Shown here piece by piece: positions 26,006 to 34,275 of a stretch of 64,000 bases of DNA. The notes below the pieces were generated by a model. The model saw nothing but the letters and a program-made list of their open reading frames with translations. It was not told the DNA's origin and did not search any database. Made by a program: the position numbers and the translations under genes. Within the stretch, counting starts at the first letter, position 1. The number at the start of each line of letters is the position of its first letter. This DNA is from a marine group bacterium Sva0996 bin134 (GTDB lineage Bacteria > Actinomycetota > Acidimicrobiia > Acidimicrobiales > Bin134), in contig MPNQ01000011.1 in assembly GCA_002239105.1 (NCBI GenBank), positions 1 through 64,000 of the forward strand. Direction: 5' to 3'.

Positions 26006-29000
26006 GGTTGTGTCTCGGCCGCGTCGATCACCGGTTGCGGGGCAACGCGATAGCGAACGTCCAGGTTCGATGACCACGAGCTGGCCAACACCTTGGCCGG
26101 ATCCTGCACTCGATACAAGCGGGGATTTTGGGCGGCACAATCCAGTACCACGTACAACCAGTAATCGTCGCCCAGCTCAAGGGCCTTCGCGAACTCTGAC
26201 CAAGTCAGTTCCACTGCACCCACACCGGCTCGGCCCTTCACCTCGATGCAACGCCGCTCGACGCCTTTCAAAGAGAGCAGGTCAAATCCGACATTGGCCG
26301 CTTCCACCGATTTCACGATGTCGGCGCCGCGGACATCGGATTCATACATAGTGGCCACTGCCACCGCAATCTGCTCGATCTCGCGGCTGGAACGTCGGCC
26401 ACCATTCCCATCGGAGTCGCCGTCGCTCGCAGGTTGTTGAGGAACCACTAGGGCGGTGGCGATTACCCGCACCTGACCGCGCCTCACGTTCCGAGAGCGC
26501 TGGGCTCTGGCCAGACGCTCTTCGCGTTTGGCCTTGGTTTCTGCGACAGCCAACTCTGCCTGCCGAAGACGACCCTCCGCTCCGGTTACCCCGCGCTCAA
26601 CCTCCACGTCAAGGTCGAGCAACTCCGTTTGCTGGCGAAAAATGATTTCGGCAAATGCCTTGCTGACGTAGTCCTCGGTGATGCGGACAACCCGAGTCCG
26701 CTCACTCGTGGCCTGCTCGTAGTGACGCTCGAACTCGTGCTGCCGCGCCCAGTTCATTACGACCTGGGTGTCAGAAGGAGTAACCCCAACTACTTCGCCG
26801 TCATGGGTAAACAAGTCATATAGCAGCACCCGGCTAGAACCGAGGACTCCGCCCACAGGCTCAGCGACGGTGGCGAACGCCCGGTGGACGACTTCGCCAG
26901 TCCCGTCCACGCTATCTCCGGTAGCGAAGAACAGAACCGTGGGAACGTCAACGTCTGGGGCGGTAAACGTTGCACCCTCTTCCACGTCAGAGCGGGTGCG
27001 AACAATCACGTTGTCGAGCATCGCGTCAAAAAGGGGATGGCCGGGCCCGCACAACTCCGCCTCTGGAACCGCGTGGTCCCCCTCACGATGATGCGAACGC
27101 AGTCGAACCGCCTTGTCGAAGGTGATGCGCTCGTAGCTCGGATACACCTCTCGAGTGGCACCCGCCGCCCGTGAGCTGGCCACCAGCTCATCAGGAGTAC
27201 GAGTTACTCGCAGGGTGCCGGAATCTAGCCGTTCTTCGACCTTGCCCCCCAAGAAGTCCACCGCATCGGTGAAGAACTTCTCAATGTAGCCAGGAGGCAG
27301 ACGCCTCTCAGCAGCCCGAGCAGCAGCGTCGGCCTGTGACTGCCAATCAAGGTAGTGGGCAGCCAGCGCTTCGCTGGTGAGCTCGCGGAACTTCGCCTCG
27401 ATCTCGGGGGCGACTTGGTCCCCGCCGATCGCTTCCACCGCATCATCTGGGGTGACCTCCTTGGCCAAGACACGTTCGATGAGGTCGGCCAGCCGGTAGC
27501 CAGCAAAAGTCTCTCCGATCACGTCGAAAACCCTGTCACCCAGATCCCGAGCCATGTTCTCCAACTTCTGAAGCAGGGTGCCCAGCACATGGCCTTCCAG
27601 CGTGTTGACAGCGACCATGTTGTAGATGTGCACGTCGCGGGTTTGGCCGATCCGGTGGATGCGCCCCATGCGCTGCTCCAGACGATTGGGGTTCCACGGA
27701 ATGTCGTAGTTCACCATCAGGTGGCAGAACTGGAGGTTGATGCCCTCACCTGCCGCTTCGGTGGCAACCATGATCTGGGCTCGCTCTCGGAAGTCCCTCT
27801 CCGCAGCAATCCGATCACGCAAACTCAAGCCGCCGTGGATAACAGCCACCTCAAAGTCTGGCGACAGCTTCTCCTCCAGATAGTGGAGAGTGTCGCGGTG
27901 CTCGGTGAAGATCAACAGCTTGACTGACGGGTCGTTGCTCAAATCTTCTTTTTGAACAAGTGCAAGCAGCTCATTGAGCTTCACCTCAGTACCTGCGGCC
28001 TCGGCTTCTTCCGCTTGGACGAGCAACGGGCGCAACGCGACCAGCTCCTCTTCCAACTCAGTAATGGTGCTAGGCAGCCACTCGTTAAGGGCTTCTTCCT
28101 CCATCTCCCACAAGACGTCCTCGTCGAGATCACCCAACTCGTCTGGATGCTGGCCGTAGGCGTCAGCAAGAAAGTCTCTGCGACCTCGCAGATAGGCCGC
28201 GGGATCTTCCAATGCTTGCTCCAAACGGTGGACACGACGCTCCAGCGTGCGTTTGATAGCCCGCAGTGACGAGGCCAACCGGCGTTGCATTGTTGTGAGC
28301 GCAAATCCGGCCACCCGAGGGCCATTCTCGCCGCGTATGCGGGCCAACTCAGTGGAAACAAAATTGGTGACCGCTCCGTACAGTTCCAACTCTGCACCAG
28401 AGAGGTAATAGCCCACCGTGTGGGGGTGCCGGGGCTTAAACAGATCATTGCCCCTCATGTCGACCATCTCCTCCTTGGGAACCTTGCGGTACTGGCGGGG
28501 ATTCAAGGGCACATCGCCCGGCGGGCAGCGGTCGCCATAGGCGTCGGGGTCGAGCAGGCGGAGTAATCCCCACATCGATTCGGTGCGACCCGAATGCGGG
28601 GTAGCTGTCAGGAGAATCAGCCGGTGGGCTTTGCGGGCCACAATCTCTGCCGCCTTGTAGCGCTCGCTACGCCTCTTGATGAGGCCCTTGCCGTCCACGT
28701 CGATGGTGAATCCGTGGGCCTCGTCGATAATGGCCAGATCCCACTCTCGCTCCGCACCAGAGAACCCTTCGATCACTTCTTCGCGCCGGAGGAGGTCCCG
28801 TGAAACGATCACCAAGTTGTGCTGATCCCACGGATTCTGCGTCGGATGGGCGTTCAGCGTCGCGGAATCAAACTGGGCGCAGTGAATGTCAAACCGCTCA
28901 GCTAGCTCGCGCTGCCACTGCGGGCGCAAATTGGCTGGGGTGACGATCAACACCCGGTCAGCGGCGTGGCGCAGCATCAGCTCCTTGATGTACAGCCCAG

Positions 29001-29406
29001 CCATGATCGTCTTACCTGCCCCCGGATCGTCAGCCAGCAAGAACCGCAATACCGGCTCCGGCAACAACGACCCGTACACAGCGTCGAGCTGGTGGGGCAA
29101 CGGCGAGATGTTCGACACCGCCAGCCCAGCCATGTCGTGGCGGAACATATTCTGAATCCGCAGCGCCTCCACCCCCAGCCGGAACCGACGCGCATCTCCG
29201 CTGAACCGGACAGGCCCCGCCGAAGAGACCACCCTGATTTCTGCCAGCTCAGCCTCAGGCAGCGTAACTTCATCCAAGCCACCACCAGCGTCCCGATAGA
29301 CAATCTCCCAAAACGGCCCCTGCGTGACCTGCACCAACGTCACAACATCATCATCTCCAGGCAACCGCACCCGAGCACCCTTCACAAACCGCTCAAGATC
29401 AGCCAT
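26002..29406 (-). CDS. SNF2/DEAH-type helicase with C-terminal DUF3883
   Basis: A 1134-aa superfamily-2 helicase. N-terminal lobe: PLPHQLDAVYGSLL, Walker A DDPGAGKTIMAG (about 127-138), DEAH at 228-231. C-terminal lobe: LIFTEHRDTLHYLEEKL, ATEAAGEGINLQ, RMGRIHRIGQTRDV. The last about 120 residues resemble DUF3883, a restriction-endonuclease-like domain, with GFDLLSLKGVERRCIEVKGR giving a D-ExK pattern. First gene of the operon helicase-methylase-ATPase. Start could also be ATG 29418 or GTG 29454. Likely an antiviral DNA translocase or helicase-nuclease. Confidence 0.87.
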   Translation of the reverse strand: MADLERFVKGARVRLPGDDDVVTLVQVTQGPFWEIVYRDAGGGLDEVTLPEAELAEIRVVSSAGPVRFSGDARRFRLGVEALRIQNMFRHDMAGLAVSNISPLPHQLDAVYGSLLPEPVLRFLLADDPGAGKTIMAGLYIKELMLRHAADRVLIVTPANLRPQWQRELAERFDIHCAQFDSATLNAHPTQNPWDQHNLVIVSRDLLRREEVIEGFSGAEREWDLAIIDEAHGFTIDVDGKGLIKRRSERYKAAEIVARKAHRLILLTATPHSGRTESMWGLLRLLDPDAYGDRCPPGDVPLNPRQYRKVPKEEMVDMRGNDLFKPRHPHTVGYYLSGAELELYGAVTNFVSTELARIRGENGPRVAGFALTTMQRRLASSLRAIKRTLERRVHRLEQALEDPAAYLRGRRDFLADAYGQHPDELGDLDEDVLWEMEEEALNEWLPSTITELEEELVALRPLLVQAEEAEAAGTEVKLNELLALVQKEDLSNDPSVKLLIFTEHRDTLHYLEEKLSPDFEVAVIHGGLSLRDRIAAERDFRERAQIMVATEAAGEGINLQFCHLMVNYDIPWNPNRLEQRMGRIHRIGQTRDVHIYNMVAVNTLEGHVLGTLLQKLENMARDLGDRVFDVIGETFAGYRLADLIERVLAKEVTPDDAVEAIGGDQVAPEIEAKFRELTSEALAAHYLDWQSQADAAARAAERRLPPGYIEKFFTDAVDFLGGKVEERLDSGTLRVTRTPDELVASSRAAGATREVYPSYERITFDKAVRLRSHHREGDHAVPEAELCGPGHPLFDAMLDNVIVRTRSDVEEGATFTAPDVDVPTVLFFATGDSVDGTGEVVHRAFATVAEPVGGVLGSSRVLLYDLFTHDGEVVGVTPSDTQVVMNWARQHEFERHYEQATSERTRVVRITEDYVSKAFAEIIFRQQTELLDLDVEVERGVTGAEGRLRQAELAVAETKAKREERLARAQRSRNVRRGQVRVIATALVVPQQPASDGDSDGNGGRRSSREIEQIAVAVATMYESDVRGADIVKSVEAANVGFDLLSLKGVERRCIEVKGRAGVGAVELTWSEFAKALELGDDYWLYVVLDCAAQNPRLYRVQDPAKVLASSWSSNLDVRYRVAPQPVIDAAETQP

Positions 29407-29509
29407 CACCACCGCCATGCCTGGGCCACTGACCTTCGCCGAGCATCCTCGCACTCTATTCCCTGCTCATGACACCAACACTGACTCCCTGTAATCCTCA
29501 TCGCAGCGT

Positions 29510-29515
29510 TATCCT
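29510..29515 (+). promoter_or_regulatory. -10 element TATCCT for the HEPN-like gene
   Basis: TATCCT ends 8 bp before ATG 29524, fitting a leaderless message. It lies in the 117-bp gap shared with the helicase operon, whose own candidate -10 (TAGAGT on the minus strand) is at 29453-29458. Confidence 0.45.
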
Positions 29516-29523
29516 CGCCCTCT

Positions 29524-30933
29524 ATGGCCTCCCTTCCCGAAGACACAGATGTCGAGAGCATGAACCAAGACACCGATCTCCTATCTGAGGTTCTCGGGAC
29601 CGTTGCCTCTGAAATACCCGCAGCCATAGAACCCGTCCATCCCTTTACCGCAGTAGGTGAGCCGATCACACTCCACGAAGGTCCAGCTACTTTACTGTGC
29701 AGAGTTGACGAGAGCACTCCCTTCGATGATCCAACAACAATTTCTGTAGAAGTCGATGGACAACTGATCTTTGCTCTTCTCCCTCACAGAGACTTTGTAT
29801 TTCAGTGTACAACAGACGATGAACGGATTGGCTCTAACCTATTTCCTCCCTACCAACACAAGTTCGGATTGTTCTTCCCAGGCCAATCAAGCCCCATTCA
29901 TATGACACCAATATCATATCCTCTTCTCTCGCCATATGAAATAGGGGCGATAGTAACTGAAGAACCCCATCCTTTGACTTCAAAGGAAATTCTTGAAGTT
30001 CAGTTTTACCTTGTCAACTTCCCTATAGGTCAGGGCAATACTACAGTCAGATACGACAACAGTATTGCTTCCAAACGTATACACCTACAAATGGACGATG
30101 GATGGGTCATTGATATTGATTGCCGACAAGACTTCAATGAGGTTTGGAAACAAGCCACGACACAGAGATCTTACACTTTTACGCATGTAGGACGTATTAA
30201 ACGCAATGATTTCCAACTCTTTAGTTACTCAGAAGTGGATAACAGGTTAACCAACCTATTTTGGTTTCTGTCGTTTCTACGTGGTAGTCCAGTGGGCATC
30301 GGTCCTATTTTCGGCATCTCTGATGGAGACAGCCCGATTTCAATATTCCGGAACCCTACCATAACTTACCCAGCTAAAGACATGATCAGCTGGTTTCCCA
30401 AATTTGAAACCGACCATTTGAATACTCTATATATTGACTTCAACAAAAGGATGCAATCAGCCCATTGGAAAGAAGTTGTACCTCAACTCGTGTCCGCTTA
30501 TGGATCCACAAGCGAAGGATACGTAGAAACTCGCTTGACTACTGCTTGTTCAGCGCTAGAAACTATGACATGGATGCGACTCGTGCAAGAACAGAAACGA
30601 TTGACTCGCACTAAGTACAAGAAACTCCAGGCAAGTGACAAGCTACATTCCTTATTGGAGTACTGCTCCGTCGGCATCGAAATCCCCGAAGAATTGGAAG
30701 AACTAGTCGGCAAAGCAAACCAAGAGCAAATGAAATGTCCAGATGTCATCCAACGAGTCAGAAACCTAGTCGTCCACCCTGACAAGAATAATCAACTGAC
30801 CACTGAATTGAAGATCGAAGCAAGTCGCGCAGCCATTTGGTATCTTGAATTGACGTTATTGCATCTATTCAACTATAGAGGAAGATACGTGAATCGTATA
30901 TCTAATGAAACTGAATCTGTCCCTTGGTCATAA
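29524..30933 (+). CDS. uncharacterised protein with C-terminal HEPN-like motif
   Basis: A 469-aa protein in A/T-rich DNA, divergent from the helicase. The N-terminal 300 residues are mainly beta-strand and unrecognised. The last about 150 residues are helical with the motif RNLVVHP, i.e. Arg413-x4-His418, the R-x4-6-H signature of HEPN ribonucleases, preceded by a conserved-looking helix (VETRLTTACSALETM). It resembles the layout of ApeA-type proteins, with an N-terminal beta-rich part and a C-terminal HEPN. A TATCCT element ends 8 bp before ATG 29524. Putative RNA-cleaving effector; unproven. Confidence 0.65.
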   Translation: MASLPEDTDVESMNQDTDLLSEVLGTVASEIPAAIEPVHPFTAVGEPITLHEGPATLLCRVDESTPFDDPTTISVEVDGQLIFALLPHRDFVFQCTTDDERIGSNLFPPYQHKFGLFFPGQSSPIHMTPISYPLLSPYEIGAIVTEEPHPLTSKEILEVQFYLVNFPIGQGNTTVRYDNSIASKRIHLQMDDGWVIDIDCRQDFNEVWKQATTQRSYTFTHVGRIKRNDFQLFSYSEVDNRLTNLFWFLSFLRGSPVGIGPIFGISDGDSPISIFRNPTITYPAKDMISWFPKFETDHLNTLYIDFNKRMQSAHWKEVVPQLVSAYGSTSEGYVETRLTTACSALETMTWMRLVQEQKRLTRTKYKKLQASDKLHSLLEYCSVGIEIPEELEELVGKANQEQMKCPDVIQRVRNLVVHPDKNNQLTTELKIEASRAAIWYLELTLLHLFNYRGRYVNRISNETESVPWS

Positions 30934-30970
30934 TAGATGGCCGTCAATATAATAGTGGCAGAAATGATAC

Positions 30971-31891
30971 TCAAGAACGATTCTTAACCCAGTCTATGCC
31001 ATTTCCACTATGAATCATCTTTGCCGCAAATGTTGACTCAAAGGTTATCGTCATTAAGTGATATGCCGTTAGGACCTGTTCTTGGAGATCCTGTGACGAT
31101 TCCAAGTCATCAACATTCAACCACAGGCTTCTTGCCTCGTCTCGATCTATTCGGCGACCGTGGGACTTATGCGTTTGAGCATCATTGAAATGATCTGCCG
31201 CAGCCGCAGCCCTAGTTGCCGCATTGGCGTACCCTGCAAACATCCACTTCTGAAGCCATTCCCTTACCATTGATTCGGAGTACGCTAGGGCGTTCTGTGC
31301 TTCAACTAATAGAGATGGACCTAAGGATGGAAGGATTGGTGCCCATACATGTGCCATCTTAGGATCAGCACGTACATCTTTTGTGGCTCGTTCAAACTGA
31401 ACTACAACAGCACGGGCAGAAACTGATCGTCCACTAGCTACCATCTGCGGGTCAATGGGACCCATTTGACTTTGGCGACCCATTACTATTCGATCAGCGC
31501 TGAGGCTAATCATTGTACCCGCTGACATAGCAAACGTAGGTATTATGACCTCAAGATAGTGAAATTTAGAACGCAAATAGGACACAATGGTCTCAGCGGC
31601 ATTTGTGATACCACCGGGCGTGTGAAGAATGAGCGTCAAACCAGACGACCAGTCCATGCCATAGATACACGACATAAATCCATTCACATCTTCGTGTGTA
31701 ATTTGGATGGCATCGGCCTGAAGTCGAGGTTTCTGCAGGAACGCCGATCCGTATAGGAGTACGTTACGTCCTCCACGGAGAGTCCCTATTGAGCTAAGAA
31801 CATCTGTCAACTGGGAACTGAGCCACGCCTCGCGCTCTTGATCTTCCGAATGCTGGGCGTACTCGTCCAGCAGTTCATTCCATGAAGGCAT
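30971..31891 (-). CDS. Clp/SppA-fold serine protease (SDH-type)
   Basis: A 306-aa ClpP/crotonase-fold protein. The nucleophile is probably Ser123 in TFAMSAGTM, preceded by the oxyanion-loop LILHTPGGITNA; GPIDPQM carries a candidate Asp147, and THKSHGRRI holds candidate catalytic histidines. This matches soluble Clp-fold proteinases with a Ser-Asp-His set, not the Ser-Lys signal-peptide peptidases. No signal peptide or membrane helix, so it is cytoplasmic. Target unknown. Starts 11 bp after the 72-aa gene, with which it probably forms an operon. Confidence 0.75.
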   Translation of the reverse strand: MPSWNELLDEYAQHSEDQEREAWLSSQLTDVLSSIGTLRGGRNVLLYGSAFLQKPRLQADAIQITHEDVNGFMSCIYGMDWSSGLTLILHTPGGITNAAETIVSYLRSKFHYLEVIIPTFAMSAGTMISLSADRIVMGRQSQMGPIDPQMVASGRSVSARAVVVQFERATKDVRADPKMAHVWAPILPSLGPSLLVEAQNALAYSESMVREWLQKWMFAGYANAATRAAAAADHFNDAQTHKSHGRRIDRDEARSLWLNVDDLESSQDLQEQVLTAYHLMTITFESTFAAKMIHSGNGIDWVKNRS

Positions 31892-31902
31892 CCGTACTGC
31901 GG

Positions 31903-32121
31903 TCAGCTACTCGGACGAAACGAAATCGTTAAGGGTTGCGGGCGAAATCCTGTCTCTGGTTCTTTGTCTTCCGAGCTACTCCACAATGCCAATTCACGAA
32001 GCGCCGCCTGCTCAGCTACCTCCACAATCGACAGGTAGTCCTCGTATAACTCCTGCGCCTCTTGGAGCTTCTTAAATGCGTCTGAGCTGTCAACAGGATC
32101 TGCGCCGGTTGGCCTTTCCAT
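31903..32121 (-). CDS. small acidic helical protein upstream of the Clp-fold protease
   Basis: A 72-aa protein with a predicted helix (FKKLQEAQELYEDYLSIVEV) and acidic middle. TAGGTT (minus strand, plus positions 32129-32134) ends 7 bp before ATG 32121, indicating a leaderless promoter. The reading frame stays open upstream, but only as a shadow of the oxidoreductase gene. No family recognised; could be an adaptor or inhibitor of the protease, which is a guess from position. Confidence 0.6.
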   Translation of the reverse strand: MERPTGADPVDSSDAFKKLQEAQELYEDYLSIVEVAEQAALRELALWSSSEDKEPETGFRPQPLTISFRPSS

Positions 32122-32207
32122 ACAGTCCAACCTACATATCCTGTCTTGTATCATCAAGCACTTTATCCATAAACAGGACGCGACAGGCCAGTAGGTCATT
32201 GGTACCC

Positions 32208-33341
32208 TCAGGAGGTCTTGGGGGAAGGGGTGTAGTTCTCTAGTTCGGGGATGATCTCTTTGCCCAGCAGTTCGATGGTGCGCATGATCGACTCGTGGGA
32301 GTGGTAGCCGAACTGCACGTAGCAGATGAGCTGGTCGACGCCGAGGTCGGCGTAGTGCTTCATCTTCTCGTAGCAGGTGTCCACGTCGCCCACCACGATC
32401 ATGTCGGCCTCGTCGAAGTGGTGGATAAGGTCGTCGATTCCCTCTTCCATCAGCGGCTTGAGCAGCGGGAAGGTGGCGTCGCGCTCCTCTTGTGACAGCT
32501 CGGGCAGCTCCCAGTCCAAAGTGAACTGGGCCAGGTTGGTGTACCACCACTCCACCGACTTCCACACCTCATTGTCCAGCACCTGCTGGGGGGAGTCGGC
32601 GCAGTGCACCAGGGTGTAGGCCGCGGTGGCGTTGGTGGTCACGTCGGTGATGGGCTCGGGGTTCTCGGCCGCCGCCCGGTAGTTGCGGATGTGCCGGCCC
32701 ATGGCCTCCAGCGGCTGCATGATGGAGAAAGACAGCATCCCCATGCCCGCCTTGCCGGCCACCGCCGCGGAGTTCTCCGAGGCGCACGCCATCCACGCCG
32801 GCGGGTGGGGGTACTGCATCGGCTTGGGTGTGACCATCCGCTTGGGGAACTTGAACCGGGGCGAGTCGTACTCGAAGTACTCCTCCCGCCACATGCCGCA
32901 CACGATCTCGATGGCCTCTTTCCAGTCGTCGCGGGACTTCTCCCGGTCGACGCCGAAGGCGATCTGCTCCATCGGCGTGGACCGGCCGGTGCCCCACACC
33001 GCCCGTCCGTTGGACAAGATGTCAACGGTGGCCACCTTCTCGGCGATCCGCTGCGGCGGGATGAACCCGAACGGGGTCAGGGTCACGCCGAAGCCCATCT
33101 TGATGTTCTCGGTCACCATCGACAAAGCACCGAGCAGCACCTCAGAGGCCGGGCAGTGCGAGCGGCCCTCGCGGAAGTGGTGCTCCACCGCCCAGATGGT
33201 GTTGAACCCAAACGTGTCAGCCAGCTTGATCTGCTCGACGGCGTCCTTGTAAGCCTTCTGCTCCCGCTCCCTTTGACCCCAGGGATGGGGCTTTCCCCAT
33301 GGTTTGGGGGCGTCCACTTCGTACAGCAAGTCCAACTTCAT
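32208..33341 (-). CDS. LLM class flavin-dependent oxidoreductase
   Basis: A 377-aa luciferase-like TIM-barrel monooxygenase: MKLDLLYEVDAPKPW, NTIWAVEHHFREGRSH, SNGRAVWGTGRSTPM and VDQLICYVQFGYHSHE are typical. ATG 33341 is chosen because TAACGT (plus 33349-33354) ends 7 bp upstream and family similarity begins there; 17 codons of the longer frame have none. Substrate unknown. High-GC, so the A/T-rich island ends just before it. Confidence 0.88.
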   Translation of the reverse strand: MKLDLLYEVDAPKPWGKPHPWGQREREQKAYKDAVEQIKLADTFGFNTIWAVEHHFREGRSHCPASEVLLGALSMVTENIKMGFGVTLTPFGFIPPQRIAEKVATVDILSNGRAVWGTGRSTPMEQIAFGVDREKSRDDWKEAIEIVCGMWREEYFEYDSPRFKFPKRMVTPKPMQYPHPPAWMACASENSAAVAGKAGMGMLSFSIMQPLEAMGRHIRNYRAAAENPEPITDVTTNATAAYTLVHCADSPQQVLDNEVWKSVEWWYTNLAQFTLDWELPELSQEERDATFPLLKPLMEEGIDDLIHHFDEADMIVVGDVDTCYEKMKHYADLGVDQLICYVQFGYHSHESIMRTIELLGKEIIPELENYTPSPKTS

Positions 33342-33369
33342 GGCGGTGACGTTACCGACCAGCCTCCGA

Positions 33370-34275
33370 TCAGCGCATCTTGGAGCCGACACTGGGGCCG
33401 ACCTCAGCCTCGGCGTCGGCGGCCAGCCGGAACCCCATGTGCCCGGTGGTGGAATCGGGGCCGTTGGCGTGGCGGGCCGCTACCCGGTACCGGTTGCAGT
33501 AGGAGTCGTGGCACAGGTACGACCCTCCCCGAATGGCCCTGACTCGGCCATCGGGCGGCCCCACCGGATCGACCAGCGGTCGCTCAGGCGGGAACCGGTT
33601 TTCGAACCAGTCGGCGCACCACTCCCACACGTTGCCCGAGCAGTTGTACAGGCCGAACCCATTGGCCTCGTACTCGCCCACCGGGGCGGTGCCCACATAG
33701 CCATCCTCGGCGGTGTTGTGGCTGGGGAACTCGCCCTCCCAGATGTTCAGCCGGGGCACCCCGTCGGGACACAGCTCGTCGCCCCATGGCAACAGGGCCT
33801 GCACGAGCCCGCCCCGAGCGGCATGCTCCCACTCGGCCTCGGTGGGCAGCCGGGCCCCGTACCAGGAGGCGCATGCGGCGGCGTCAAACCACGACACATG
33901 GACCACCGGGTGGTCACCGCGATCCTCCACCGACGACTGTGGCCCTTCGGGCCGGGACCAACAGGCCTCTTCCACCTGCCGCCACCATTCGGCGCCCACC
34001 ACCCCCCGGGTGGGCTGGAAGTCGTCGGGGAGCAACCCACCGAACACGAACGACCACCCCTCCCGCTCAGCAATAGTCATGTGCCCGGTGGCCTCCACGA
34101 AAGCGGCAAACTCAGCGTTGGTCACCGCGTTGGTCGCAATCTGGTACGGCCTGAGCACCACCTCTCGCACCGGTCCCTCTCCGTCGCCCTCGAACCACAC
34201 CTCCTCGGTGCCCATCAGAAACGACCCGCCGGCCAGCGCTACAAACTCCACCTCAGGGTCATACCATGAATCCAT
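33370..34275 (-). CDS. formylglycine-generating enzyme
   Basis: A 301-aa sulfatase-modifying factor. FGE oxidises a cysteine in the C-x-P-x-R motif of sulfatases to formylglycine, using copper and oxygen. Sequence shows the full active site, GGSYLCHDSYCNRYRVAAR, with Cys255 and Cys260, plus RLPTEAEWEHAARGG, NIWEGEFPSHNTAEDG and GNVWEWCADWF. Both active-site cysteines distinguish it from EgtB- or PvdO-type relatives. Start ATG 34275 lies on the other strand of the ATG of the 34274 gene; GTG 34251 is an alternative. No sulfatase is in the window. Confidence 0.9.
   Translation of the reverse strand: MDSWYDPEVEFVALAGGSFLMGTEEVWFEGDGEGPVREVVLRPYQIATNAVTNAEFAAFVEATGHMTIAEREGWSFVFGGLLPDDFQPTRGVVGAEWWRQVEEACWSRPEGPQSSVEDRGDHPVVHVSWFDAAACASWYGARLPTEAEWEHAARGGLVQALLPWGDELCPDGVPRLNIWEGEFPSHNTAEDGYVGTAPVGEYEANGFGLYNCSGNVWEWCADWFENRFPPERPLVDPVGPPDGRVRAIRGGSYLCHDSYCNRYRVAARHANGPDSTTGHMGFRLAADAEAEVGPSVGSKMR

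Noticed and set aside
29461..32121. Presence of an integrase, transposase or direct-repeat attachment site bounding the A/T-rich island
   Set aside because: None was recognised on reading; the only repeats near the left edge are the degenerate acidic-peptide copies.
31903..32565. 220-aa frame ending at 31903
   Set aside because: The first 148 residues are a shifted-frame shadow of the oxidoreductase; only the last 72 codons are supported, by their own -10 element.
33713..34273. N-terminal extension of the 34274 gene into the FGE gene
   Set aside because: The added sequence is low-complexity Ser/Pro/Arg antisense to FGE, and the -10 element lies after it.
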